In this document: one piece after another, positions 17,801-33,700 of the stretch
Layout of the letters: each line of letters opens with the position of its first letter
Numbering within the stretch: position 1 is the stretch's first letter
Assembly (NCBI GenBank): GCA_964035545.1
Contig: CAXIUT010000183.1
Span: forward strand, 1,178,001 to 1,242,000
Direction: 5' to 3'
Source of the DNA: Bugula neritina
Lineage: Eukaryota; Bryozoa; Gymnolaemata; Cheilostomatida; Bugulidae
Length of the DNA stretch: 64,000 nucleotides
Notes under the pieces: generated by a model
The model's input: only the letters and a program-made list of their open reading frames with translations
What the model was told of the DNA's origin: nothing
The model's database searches: none
Position numbers and translations under genes: made by a program

Positions 17801-20800
17801 AACAAATTGAAAAATACTGCAACATACTGAAATATACTGTAACACACTGAAGTATACTGCAACATACTGAAATACACTGTAACATACTGAAATATACTGC
17901 AACATACTGCAACATACTGAAATACACAGTAACATACTGAAATAAACTGCAAAATACTACAACATATTGAAATACACTGCAACACATTGAAATATACTGC
18001 AACATACCTAAATATACGGTAATATACTGAAATTCACTGTAACGCATTGCAAAATACTGCAACATACTGAAATTCACTGCGACACACTGAAATACGCTGC
18101 AAAATACTACAACATACTGAAATAAACTGTAACATGTTGAAATACACTGCAACACATTGAAAAATACTGCAACATACTGAAATATACTGTAACACACTGA
18201 AATATACTGCAACATACTGAAATACACTGTAACATACTGAAATATACTGCAACATACTGAAATACACTGCTACATACTGAAATATACTGCAACATACTGC
18301 AACATACTGCAATACACTGTAAAATACTGAAATACACTGCAACATACTACAACATATTGAAATACACTGCAACACATTGAAATACACTGCAACTTATCGA
18401 ATATATGGAAAACTACTGAAATATACTGTAACGCATTGAAAAAGACTGCAACATACTGAAATATATTGCGACACATTGCAATATACTGTAATATACTGAA
18501 AAATGCTGTATCACACTGAAATATACTGCAATTCGCTGAAATATACTGCAACATACTGAAATACACCGCAACATCCTACAACATACTAAAATACACTGTA
18601 ACATTTCGAAATACACTGCAACACATTGAATTATACTGCAACATAACGAAATATATGGTAAACTACTGAAATATATTTTAACAAATTGAAAAATACTGCA
18701 ACATACTGAATATACTGTAACACACTGAAGTATACTGCAACATACTGAAATACACTGTAACATACTGAAATATACTGCAACACACTGAAATACACTGCTA
18801 CATACTGAAATATACTGCAACGTACTGCAACATACTGCAGCATACTGAAATACACTGTAACATACTGAAATACACTGCAACATACTACCACATATTGAAA
18901 TACACTGCAACACATTGAAATGTACTGCAACATACCGAAATATATGGTAAACTACTAAAATATACTGTAACACATTGAAAAATACTGCAACATACTGAAA
19001 TATACTGCGACACCTAGCAATATACTGTAACATACTGAAATATGCTCTAGCACACTGAAATACAATGCAACTTACTGAAATATACTGCAACATACTGAAA
19101 TACACTGCAACATCCTACAATATGCTGAAATACACAGTAACATATTGAAATACACTGCAACACTTTGAAATATACTGCAACATACCGAAGTATATGGTAA
19201 ACTACTGCAACATACTACAACATACTGAAATACACTGCAACACATTGAAATATACTGCGACATACCTAAATATACGGTAATATACTGAAATATACTGTAA
19301 CACATTGAAAAATACTGCAACATACTGAAATATACTGTAACACACCGAAATATACTGCAACATACTGAAATACACTGTAACATACTGAAATACACTGCTA
19401 CATACTGAAATATACTGCAACATACTGCAACATACTGAAATACACAGTAACATACTGAAATAAACTGCAACATACTACAACATATTGAAATACACTGCAA
19501 CACATTGAAATATACTGCAACATACCTAAATATACGGTAATATACTGAAATTCACTGTAACGCATTGCAAAATACTGCAACATACTGAAATTCACTGCGA
19601 CACACTGAAATACGCTGCAAAATACTACAACATACTGAAATAAACTGTAACATGTTGAAATACACTGCAACACATTGAAAAATACTGCAACATACTGAAA
19701 TATACTGTAACACACTGAAATATACTGCAACATACTGAAATACACTGTAACATACTGAAATATACTGCAACATACTGAAATACACTGCTACATACTGAAA
19801 TATACCGCAACATACTGCAACATACTGCAATACACTGTAAAATACTGAAATACACTGCAACATACTACTACAACATATTGAAATACACTGCAACACATTG
19901 AAATACACTGCAACTTACCGAATATATGGTAAACTACTGAAATATACTGTAACGCATTGAAAAGTACTGCAACATACTGAAATATACTGTAACACACTGA
20001 AATATACTGCAACATACTGAAATACACTGTAACATACTGAAATATACTGCAACATACTGAAATACACTGCTACATACTGAAATATACTGCAACGTACTGC
20101 AACATACTGCAGCATACTGAAATACACTGTAACATACTGAAATACACTGCAACATACTACCACATATTGAAATACACTGCAACACATTGAAATGTACTGC
20201 AACATACCGAAATATATGGTAAACTACTAAAATATACTGTAACACATTGAAAAATACTGCAACATACTGAAATATACTGCGACACCTAGCAATATACTGT
20301 AACATACTGAAATATGCTCTAGCACACTGAAATACAATGCAACTTACTGAAATATACTGCAACATACTGAAATACACTGCAACATCCTACAATATGCTGA
20401 AATACACAGTAACATATTGAAATACACTGCAACACTTTGAAATATACTGCAACATACCGAAATATATGGTAAACTACTGCAACATACTACAACATACTGA
20501 AATACACTGCAACACATTGAAATATACTGCGACATACCTAAATATACGGTAATATACTGAAATATACTGTAACACATTGAAAAATACTGCAACATACTGA
20601 AATATACTGTAACACACCGAAATATACTGCAACATACTGAAATACACTGTAACATACTGAAATACACTGCTACATACTGAAATATACTGCAACATACTGC
20701 AACATACTGAAATACACAGTAACATACTGAAATAAACTGCAACATACTACAACATATTGAAATACACTGCAACACATTGAAATATACTGCAACATACCTA

Positions 20801-21019
20801 AATATACGGTAATATACTGAAATTCACTGTAACGCATTGCAAAATACTGCAACATACTGAAATTCACTGCGACACACTGAAATACGCTGCAAAATACTAC
20901 AACATACTGAAATAAACTGTAACATGTTGAAATACACTGCAACACATTGAAAAATACTGCAACATACTGAAATATACTGTAACACACTGAAATATACTGC
21001 AACATACTGAAATACACTG
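8740..21019. repeat. 12.3-kb duplicated tract, copy 1
   Basis: This tract is repeated at a constant offset of 21,967 bp (30,707-42,986). Shared private variants prove direct correspondence rather than general similarity: the altered unit near 12,173 pairs with 34,140, and the GCTG variant near 16,014 pairs with 37,981. I noticed about five single-base differences: near 14,284, 14,969, 17,080 and 18,782 in this copy, and 40,627 in the other. Left of about 8,740 the two regions differ at several bases within 30 bp. Right of 21,019 they diverge abruptly, because this copy jumps to a different HOR position. Confidence 0.85.
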
Positions 21020-24000
21020 CAACATCCTACAATATGCTGAAATACACAGTAACATATTGAAATACACTGCAACACTTTGAAATATACTGCAACATACCGA
21101 AATATATGGTAAACTACTGCAACATACTACAACATACTGAAATACACTGCAACACATTGAAATATACTGCGACATACCTAAATATACGGTAATATACTGA
21201 AATATACTGTAACACATTGAAAAATACTGCAACATACTGAAATATACTGTAACACACCGAAATATACTGCAACATACTGAAATACACTGTAACATACTGA
21301 AATACACTGCTACATACTGAAATATACTGCAACATACTGCAACATACTGAAATACACAGTAACATACTGAAATAAACTGCAACATACTACAACATATTGA
21401 AATACACTGCAACACATTGAAATATACTGCAACATACCTAAATATACGGTAATATACTGAAATTCACTGTAACGCATTGCAAAATACTGCAACATACTGA
21501 AATTCACTGCGACACACTGAAATACGCTGCAAAATACTACAACATACTGAAATAAACTGTAACATGTTGAAATACACTGCAACACATTGAAAAATACTGC
21601 AACATACTGAAATATACTGTAACACACTGAAATATACTGCAACATACTGAAATACACTGTAACATACTGAAATATACTGCAACATACTGAAATACACTGC
21701 TTCATACTGAAATATACTGCAACATACTGCAACATACTGCAATACACTGTAAAATACTGAAATACACTGCAACATACTACAACATATTGAAATACACTGC
21801 AACACATTGAAATACACTGCAACTTATCGAATATATGGAAAACTACTGAAATATACTGTAACGCATTGAAAAAGACTGCAACATACTGAAATATATTGCG
21901 ACACATTGCAATATACTGTAATATACTGAAAAATGCTGTATCACACTGAAATATACTGCAATTCGCTGAAATATACTGCAACATACTGAAATACACCGCA
22001 ACATCCTACAACATACTAAAATACACTGTAACATTTCGAAATACACTGCAACACATTGAATTATACTGCAACATAACGAAATATATGGTAAACTACTGAA
22101 ATATATTTTAACAAATTGAAAAATACTGCAACATACTGAAATATACTGTAACACACTGAAGTATACTGCAACATACTGAAATACACTGTAACATACTGAA
22201 ATATACTGCAACATACTGCAACATACTGAAATACACAGTAACATACTGAAATAAACTGCAAAATACTACAACATATTGAAATACACTGCAACACATTGAA
22301 ATATACTGCAACATACCTAAATATACGGTTATATACTGAAATTCACTGTAACGCATTGCAAAATACTGCAACATACTGAAATTCACTGCGACACACTGAA
22401 ATACGCTGCAAAATACTACAACATACTGAAATAAACTGTAACATGTTGAAATACACTGCAACACATTGAAAAATACTGCAACATACTGAAATATACTGTA
22501 ACACACTGAAATATACTGCAACATACTGAAATACACTGTAACATACTGAAATATACTGCAACATACTGAAATACACTGCTACATACTGAAATATACTGCA
22601 ACATACTGCAACATACTGCAATACACTGTAAAATACTGAAATACACTGCAACATACTACAACATATTGAAATACACTGCAACACATTGAAATACACTGCA
22701 ACTTATCGAATATATGGAAAACTACTGAAATATACTGTAACGCATTGAAAAAGACTGCAACATACTGAAATATATTGCGACACATTGCAATATACTGTAA
22801 TATACTGAAAAATGCTGTATCACACTGAAATATACTGCAATTCGCTGAAATATACTGCAACATACTGAAATACACCGCAACATCCTACAACATACTAAAA
22901 TACACTGTAACATTTCGAAATACACTGCAACACATTGAATTATACTGCAACATAACGAAATATATGGTAAACTACTGAAATATATTTTAACAAATTGAAA
23001 AATACTGCAACATACTGAATATACTGTAACACACTGAAGTATACTGCAACATACTGAAATACACTGTAACATACTGAAATATACTGCAACATACTGAAAT
23101 ACACTGCTACATACTGAAATATACTGCAACGTACTGCAACATACTGCAGCATACTGAAATACACTGTAACATACTGAAATACACTGCAACATACTACCAC
23201 ATATTGAAATACACTGCAACACATTGAAATGTACTGCAACATACCGAAATATATGGTAAACTACTAAAATATACTGTAACACATTGAAAAATACTGCAAC
23301 ATACTGAAATATACTGCGACACCTAGCAATATACTGTAACATACTGAAATATGCTCTAGCACACTGAAATACAATGCAACTTACTGAAATATACTGCAAC
23401 ATACTGAAATACACTGCAACATCCTACAATATGCTGAAATACACAGTAACATATTGAAATACACTGCAACACTTTGAAATATACTGCAACATACCGAAGT
23501 ATATGGTAAACTACTGCAACATACTACAACATACTGAAATACACTGCAACACATTGAAATATACTGCGACATACCTAAATATACGGTAATATACTGAAAT
23601 ATACTGTAACACATTGAAAAATACTGCAACATACTGAAATATACTGTAACACACCGAAATATACTGCAACATACTGAAATACACTGTAACATACTGAAAT
23701 ACACTGCTACATACTGAAATATACTGCAACATACTGCAACATACTGAAATACACAGTAACATACTGAAATAAACTGCAACATACTACAACATATTGAAAT
23801 ACACTGCAACACATTGAAATATACTGCAACATACCTAAATATACGGTAATATACTGAAATTCACTGTAACGCATTGCAAAATACTGCAACATACTGAAAT
23901 TCACTGCGACACACTGAAATACGCTGCAAAATACTACAACATACTGAAATAAACTGTAACATGTTGAAATACACTGCAACACATTGAAAAATACTGCAAC

Positions 24001-25977
24001 ATACTGAAATATACTGTAACACACTGAAATATACTGCAACATACTGAAATACACTGTAACATACTGAAATATACTGCAACATACTGAAATACACTGCTAC
24101 ATACTGAAATATACCGCAACATACTGCAACATACTGCAATACACTGTAAAATACTGAAATACACTGCAACATACTACTACAACATATTGAAATACACTGC
24201 AACACATTGAAATACACTGCAACTTACCGAATATATGGTAAACTACTGAAATATACTGTAACGCATTGAAAAGTACTGCAACATACTGAAATATACTGTA
24301 ACACACTGAAATATACTGCAACATACTGAAATACACTGTAACATACTGAAATATACTGCAACATACTGAAATACACTGCTACATACTGAAATATACTGCA
24401 ACGTACTGCAACATACTGCAGCATACTGAAATACACTGTAACATACTGAAATACACTGCAACATACTACCACATATTGAAATACACTGCAACACATTGAA
24501 ATGTACTGCAACATACCGAAATATATGGTAAACTACTAAAATATACTGTAACACATTGAAAAATACTGCAACATACTGAAATATACTGCGACACCTAGCA
24601 ATATACTGTAACATACTGAAATATGCTCTAGCACACTGAAATACAATGCAACTTACTGAAATATACTGCAACATACTGAAATACACTGCAACATCCTACA
24701 ATATGCTGAAATACACAGTAACATATTGAAATACACTGCAACACTTTGAAATATACTGCAACATACCGAAATATATGGTAAACTACTGCAACATACTACA
24801 ACATACTGAAATACACTGCAACACATTGAAATATACTGCGACATACCTAAATATACGGTAATATACTGAAATATACTGTAACACATTGAAAAATACTGCA
24901 ACATACTGAAATATACTGTAACACACCGAAATATACTGCAACATACTGAAATACACTGTAACATACTGAAATACACTGCTACATACTGAAATATACTGCA
25001 ACATACTGCAACATACTGAAATACACAGTAACATACTGAAATAAACTGCAACATACTACAACATATTGAAATACACTGCAACACATTGAAATATACTGCA
25101 ACATACCTAAATATACGGTAATATACTGAAATTCACTGTAACGCATTGCAAAATACTGCAACATACTGAAATTCACTGCGACACACTGAAATACGCTGCA
25201 AAATACTACAACATACTGAAATAAACTGTAACATGTTGAAATACACTGCAACACATTGAAAAATACTGCAACATACTGAAATATACTGTAACACACTGAA
25301 ATATACTGCAACATACTGAAATACACTGTAACATACTGAAATATACTGCAACATACTGAAATACACTGCTTCATACTGAAATATACTGCAACATACTGCA
25401 ACATACTGCAATACACTGTAAAATACTGAAATACACTGCAACATACTACAACATATTGAAATACACTGCAACACATTGAAATACACTGCAACTTATCGAA
25501 TATATGGAAAACTACTGAAATATACTGTAACGCATTGAAAAAGACTGCAACATACTGAAATATATTGCGACACATTGCAGTATACTGTAATATACTGAAA
25601 AATGCTGTATCACACTGAAATATACTGCAATTCGCTGAAATATACTGCAACATACTGAAATACACCGCAACATCCTACAACATACTAAAATACACTGTAA
25701 CATTTCGAAATACACTGCAACACATTGAATTATACTGCAACATAACGAAATATATGGTAAACTACTGAAATATATTTTAACAAATTGAAAAATACTGCAA
25801 CATACTGAAATATACTGTAACACACTGAAGTATACTGCAACATACTGAAATACACTGTAACATACTGAAATATACTGCAACATACTGAAATACACTGCTA
25901 CATACTGAAATATACTGCAACGTACTGCAACATACTGCAGCATACTGAAATACACTGTAACATACTGAAATACACTG

Positions 25978-28900
25978 CTACATACTGAAATATACTGCAA
26001 CATACTGCAACATACTGAAATACACAGTAACATACTGAAATAAACTGCAACATACTACAACATATTGAAATACACTGCAACACATTGAAATATACTGCAA
26101 CATACCTAAATATACGGTAATATACTGAAATTCACTGTAACGCATTGCAAAATACTGCAACATACTGAAATTCACTGCGACACACTGAAATACGCTGCAA
26201 AATACTACAACATACTGAAATAAACTGTAACATGTTGAAATACACTGCAACACATTGAAAAATACTGCAACATACTGAAATATACTGTAACACACTGAAA
26301 TATACTGCAACATACTGAAATACACTGTAACATACTGAAATATACTGCAACATACTGAAATACACTGCTTCATACTGAAATATACTGCAACATACTGCAA
26401 CATACTGCAATACACTGTAAAATACTGAAATACACTGCAACATACTACAACATATTGAAATACACTGCAACACATTGAAATACACTGCAACTTATCGAAT
26501 ATATGGAAAACTACTGAAATATACTGTAACGCATTGAAAAAGACTGCAACATACTGAAATATATTGCGACACATTGCAATATACTGTAACATACTGAAAT
26601 ATGCTCTAGCACACTGAAATATACTGCAATTCGCTGAAATATACTGCAACATACTGAAATACACCGCAACATCCTACAACATACTAAAATACACTGTAAC
26701 ATTTCGAAATACACTGCAACACAATGAATTATACTGCAACATAACGAAATATATGGTAAACTACTGAAATATATTTTAACAAATTGAAAAATACTGCAAC
26801 ATACTGAAATATACTGTAACACACTGAAGTATACTGCAACATACTGAAATACACTGTAACATACTGAAATATACTGCAACATACTGAAATACACTGCTAC
26901 ATACTGAAATATACTGCAACGTACTGCAACATACTGCAGCATACTGAAATACACTGTAACATACTGAAATACACTGCAACATACTACCACATATTGAAAT
27001 ACACTGCAACACATTGAAATGTACTGCAACATACCGAAATATATGGAAAACTACTGAAATATACTGTAACGCATTGAAAAAGACTGCAACATACTGAAAT
27101 ATATTGCGACACATTGCAATATACTGTAATATACTGAAAAATGCTGTATCACACTGAAATATACTGCAATTCGCTGAAATATACTGCAACATACTGAAAT
27201 ACACCGCAACATCCTACAACATACTAAAATACACTGTAACATTTCGAAATACACTGCAACACATTGAATTATACTGCAACATAACGAAATATATGGTAAA
27301 CTACTGAAATATATTTTAACAAATTGAAAAATACTGCAACATACTGAATATACTGTAACACACTGAAGTATACTGCAACATACTGAAATACACTGTAACA
27401 TACTGAAATATACTGCAACATACTGAAATACACTGCTACATACTGAAATATACTGCAACGTACTGCAACATACTGCAGCATACTGAAATACACTGTAACA
27501 TACTGAAATACACTGCAACATACTACCACATATTGAAATACACTGCAACACATTGAAATGTACTGCAACATACCGAAATATATGGTAAACTACTAAAATA
27601 TACTGTAACACATTGAAAAATACTGCAACATACTGAAATATACTGCGACACCTAGCAATATACTGTAACATACTGAAATATGCTCTAGCACACTGAAATA
27701 CAATGCAACTTACTGAAATATACTGCAACATACTGAAATACACTGCAACATCCTACAATATGCTGAAATACACAGTAACATATTGAAATACACTGCAACA
27801 CTTTGAAATATACTGCAACATACCGAAGTATATGGTAAACTACTGCAACATACTACATTATACTGAAATACACTGCAACACATTGAAATATACTGCGACA
27901 TAACTAAATATACGGTAATATACTGAAATATACTGTAACACATTGAAAAATACTGCAACATACTGAAATATACTGTAACACACCGAAATATACTGCAACA
28001 TACTGAAATACACTGTAACATACTGAAATACACTGCTACATACTGAAATATACTGCAACATACTGCAACATACTGAAATACACAGTAACATACTGAAATA
28101 AACTGCAACATACTACAACATATTGAAATACACTGCAACACATTGAAATATACTGCAACATACCTAAATATACGGTAATATACTGAAATTCACTGTAACG
28201 CATTGCAAAATACTGCAACATACTGAAATTCACTGCGACACACTGAAATACGCTGCAAAATACTACAACATACTGAAATAAACTGTAACATGTTGAAATA
28301 CACTGCAACACATTGAAAAATACTGCAACATACTGAAATATACTGTAACACACTGAAATATACTGCAACATACTGAAATACACTGTAACATACTGAAATA
28401 TACTGCAACATACTGAAATACACTGCTACATACTGAAATATACCGCAACATACTGCAACATACTGCAATACACTGTAAAATACTGAAATACACTGCAACA
28501 TACTACTACAACATATTGAAATACACTGCAACACATTGAAATACACTGCAACCTACCGAATATATGGTAAACTACTGAAATATACTGCAACGCATTGAAA
28601 AGTACTGCAACATACTGAAATATACTGCAACATACTGAAATACACTGCTACATACTGAAATATACTGCAACGTACTGCAACATACTGCAGCATACTGAAA
28701 TACACTGTAACATACTGAAATACACTGCAACATACTACCACATATTGAAATACACTGCAACACATTGAAATGTACTGCAACATACCGAAATATATGGTAA
28801 ACTACTAAAATATACTGTAACACATTGAAAAATACTGCAACATACTGAAATATACTGCGACACCTAGCAATATACTGTAACATACTGAAATATGCTCTAG

Positions 28901-29194
28901 CACACTGAAATACAATGCAACTTACTGAAATATACTGCAACATACTGAAATACACTGCAACATCCTACAATATGCTGAAACACACAGTAACATATTGAAA
29001 TACACTGCAACACTTTGAAATATACTGCAACATACCGAAATATATGGTAAACTACTGCAACATACTACAACATACTGAAATACACTGCAACACATTGAAA
29101 TATACTGCGACATACCTAAATATACGGTAATATACTGAAATATACTGCAAAACATTGAAAAACACTGCAACATACTGAAATATACTGTAACACA
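25978..29194. repeat. Copy of the 1.1-5.4 kb region, shortened by 1,080 bp
   Basis: Positions from about 25,978 match about 1,143 onward at offset 24,835. From about 27,710 to 29,194 the match is to 3,955-5,439 at offset 23,755. The offsets differ by exactly 1,080 bp, which is also the spacing between successive occurrences of the anchor block at 2,875 and 3,955. Both copies share an unusual CATTATACTG variant (near 4,102 and 27,857) and the AAACACACAG variant (near 5,224 and 28,979). The match ends where CACACCG (5,436-5,442) faces CACATCG. This copy therefore lacks one sub-block. Confidence 0.75.
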
Positions 29195-30706
29195 TCGAAA
29201 TATACTGCAACATACTGAAATACACTGCAACATCCTACAATATGCTGAAATACACAGTAACATATTGAAATACACTGCAACACTTTGAAATATACTGCAA
29301 CATACCGAAGTATATGGTAAACTACTGCAACATACTACAACATACTGAAATACACTGCAACACATTGAAATATACTGCGACATACCTAAATATACAGTAA
29401 TATACTGAAATATACTGTAACACATTGAAAAATACTGCAACATACTGAAATATACTGTAACACACCGAAATATACTGCAACATACTGAAATACACTGTAA
29501 CATACTGAAATACACTGCTACATACTGAAATATACTGCAACATACTGCAACATACTGAAATACACAGTAACATACTGAAATAAACTGCAACATACTACAA
29601 CATATTGAAATACACTGCAACACATTGAAATATACTGCAACATACCTAAATATACGGTAATATACTGAAATTCACTGTAACGCATTGCAAAATACTGCAA
29701 CATACTGAAATTCACTGCGACACACTGAAATACGCTGCAAAATACTACAACATACTGAAATAAACTGTAACATGTTGAAATACACTGCAACACATTGAAA
29801 AATACTGCAACATACTGAAATATACTGTAACACACTGAAATATACTGCAACATACTGAAATACACTGTAACATACTGAAATATACTGCAACATACTGAAA
29901 TACACTGCTACATACTGAAATATACCGCAACATACTGCAACATACTGCAATACACTGTAAAATACTGAAATACACTGCAACATACTACTACAACATATTG
30001 AAATACACTGCAACACATTGAAATACACTGCAACTTACCGAATATATGGTAAACTACTGAAATATACTGTAACGCATTGAAAAGTACTGCAACATACTGA
30101 AATATACTGTAACACACTGAAATATACTGCAACATACTGAAATACACTGTAACATACTGAAATATACTGCAACATACTGAAATACACTGCTACATACTGA
30201 AATATACTGCAACGTACTGCAACATACTGCAGCATACTGAAATACACTGTAACATACTGAAATACACTGCAACATACTACCACATATTGAAATACACTGC
30301 AACACTTTGAAATGTACTGCAACATACCGAAATATATGGTAAACTACTAAAATATACTGTAACACATTGAAAAATACTGCAACATACTGAAATATACTGC
30401 GACACCTAGCAATATACTGTAACATACTGAAATATGCTCTAGCACACTGAAATACAATGCAACTTACTGAAATATACTGCAACATACTGAAATACACTGC
30501 AACATCCTACAATATGCTGAAATACACAGTAACATATTGAAATACACTGCAACACTTTGAAATATACTGCAACATACCGAAATATATGGTAAACTACTGC
30601 AACATACTACAACATACTGAAATACACTGCAACACATTGAAATATACTGCGACATACCTAAATATACGGTAATATACTGAAATATACTGTAACACATTGA
30701 AAAATA

Positions 30707-33700
30707 CTGCAACATACTGAAATATACTGTAACACACCGAAATATACTGCAACATACTGAAATACACTGTAACATACTGAAATACACTGCTACATACTGA
30801 AATATACTGCAACATACTGCAACATACTGAAATACACAGTAACATACTGAAATAAACTGCAACATACTACAACATATTGAAATACACTGCAACACATTGA
30901 AATATACTGCAACATACCTAAATATACGGTAATATACTGAAATTCACTGTAACGCATTGCAAAATACTGCAACATACTGAAATTCACTGCGACACACTGA
31001 AATACGCTGCAAAATACTACAACATACTGAAATAAACTGTAACATGTTGAAATACACTGCAACACATTGAAAAATACTGCAACATACTGAAATATACTGT
31101 AACACACTGAAATATACTGCAACATACTGAAATACACTGTAACATACTGAAATATACTGCAACATACTGAAATACACTGCTTCATACTGAAATATACTGC
31201 AACATACTGCAACATACTGCAATACACTGTAAAATACTGAAATACACTGCAACATACTACAACATATTGAAATACACTGCAACACATTGAAATACACTGC
31301 AACTTATCGAATATATGGAAAACTACTGAAATATACTGTAACGCATTGAAAAAGACTGCAACATACTGAAATATATTGCGACACATTGCAATATACTGTA
31401 ACATACTGAAATATGCTCTAGCACACTGAAATATACTGCAATTCGCTGAAATATACTGCAACATACTGAAATACACCGCAACATCCTACAACATACTAAA
31501 ATACACTGTAACATTTCGAAATACACTGCAACACAATGAATTATACTGCAACATAACGAAATATATGGTAAACTACTGAAATATATTTTAACAAATTGAA
31601 AAATACTGCAACATACTGAAATATACTGTAACACACTGAAGTATACTGCAACATACTGAAATACACTGTAACATACTGAAATATACTGCAACATACTGAA
31701 ATACACTGCTACATACTGAAATATACTGCAACGTACTGCAACATACTGCAGCATACTGAAATACACTGTAACATACTGAAATACACTGCAACATACTACC
31801 ACATATTGAAATACACTGCAACACATTGAAATGTACTGCAACATACCGAAATATATGGAAAACTACTGAAATATACTGTAACGCATTGAAAAAGACTGCA
31901 ACATACTGAAATATATTGCGACACATTGCAATATACTGTAATATACTGAAAAATGCTGTATCACACTGAAATATACTGCAATTCGCTGAAATATACTGCA
32001 ACATACTGAAATACACCGCAACATCCTACAACATACTAAAATACACTGTAACATTTCGAAATACACTGCAACACATTGAATTATACTGCAACATAACGAA
32101 ATATATGGTAAACTACTGAAATATATTTTAACAAATTGAAAAATACTGCAACATACTGAATATACTGTAACACACTGAAGTATACTGCAACATACTGAAA
32201 TACACTGTAACATACTGAAATATACTGCAACATACTGAAATACACTGCTACATACTGAAATATACTGCAACGTACTGCAACATACTGCAGCATACTGAAA
32301 TACACTGTAACATACTGAAATACACTGCAACATACTACCACATATTGAAATACACTGCAACACATTGAAATGTACTGCAACATACCGAAATATATGGTAA
32401 ACTACTAAAATATACTGTAACACATTGAAAAATACTGCAACATACTGAAATATACTGCGACACCTAGCAATATACTGTAACATACTGAAATATGCTCTAA
32501 CACACTGAAATACAATGCAACTTACTGAAATATACTGCAACATACTGAAATACACTGCAACATCCTACAATATGCTGAAATACACAGTAACATATTGAAA
32601 TACACTGCAACACTTTGAAATATACTGCAACATACCGAAGTATATGGTAAACTACTGCAACATACTACAACATACTGAAATACACTGCAACACATTGAAA
32701 TATACTGCGACATAACTAAATATACGGTAATATACTGAAATATACTGTAACACATTGAAAAATACTGCAACATACTGAAATATACTGTAACACACCGAAA
32801 TATACTGCAACATACTGAAATACACTGTAACATACTGAAATACACTGCTACATACTGAAATATACTGCAACATACTGCAACATACTGAAATACACAGTAA
32901 CATACTGAAATAAACTGCAACATACTACAACATATTGAAATACACTGCAACACATTGAAATATACTGCAACATACCTAAATATACGGTAATATACTGAAA
33001 TTCACTGTAACGCATTGCAAAATACTGCAACATACTGAAATTCACTGCGACACACTGAAATACGCTGCAAAATACTACAACATACTGAAATAAACTGTAA
33101 CATGTTGAAATACACTGCAACACATTGAAAAATACTGCAACATACTGAAATATACTGTAACACACTGAAATATACTGCAACATACTGAAATACACTGTAA
33201 CATACTGAAATATACTGCAACATACTGAAATACACTGCTACATACTGAAATATACCGCAACATACTGCAACATACTGCAATACACTGTAAAATACTGAAA
33301 TACACTGCAACATACTACTACAACATATTGAAATACACTGCAACACATTGAAATACACTGCAACTTACCGAATATATGGTAAACTACTGAAATATACTGC
33401 AACGCATTGAAAAGTACTGCAACATACTGAAATATACTGTAACACACTGAAATATACTGCAACATACTGAAATACACTGTAACATACTGAAATATACTGC
33501 AACATACTGAAATACACTGCTACATACTGAAATATACTGCAACGTACTGCAACATACTGCAGCATACTGAAATACACTGTAACATACTGAAATACACTGC
33601 AACATACTACCACATATTGAAATACACTGCAACACATTGAAATGTACTGCAACATACCGAAATATATGGTAAACTACTAAAATATACTGTAACACATTGA

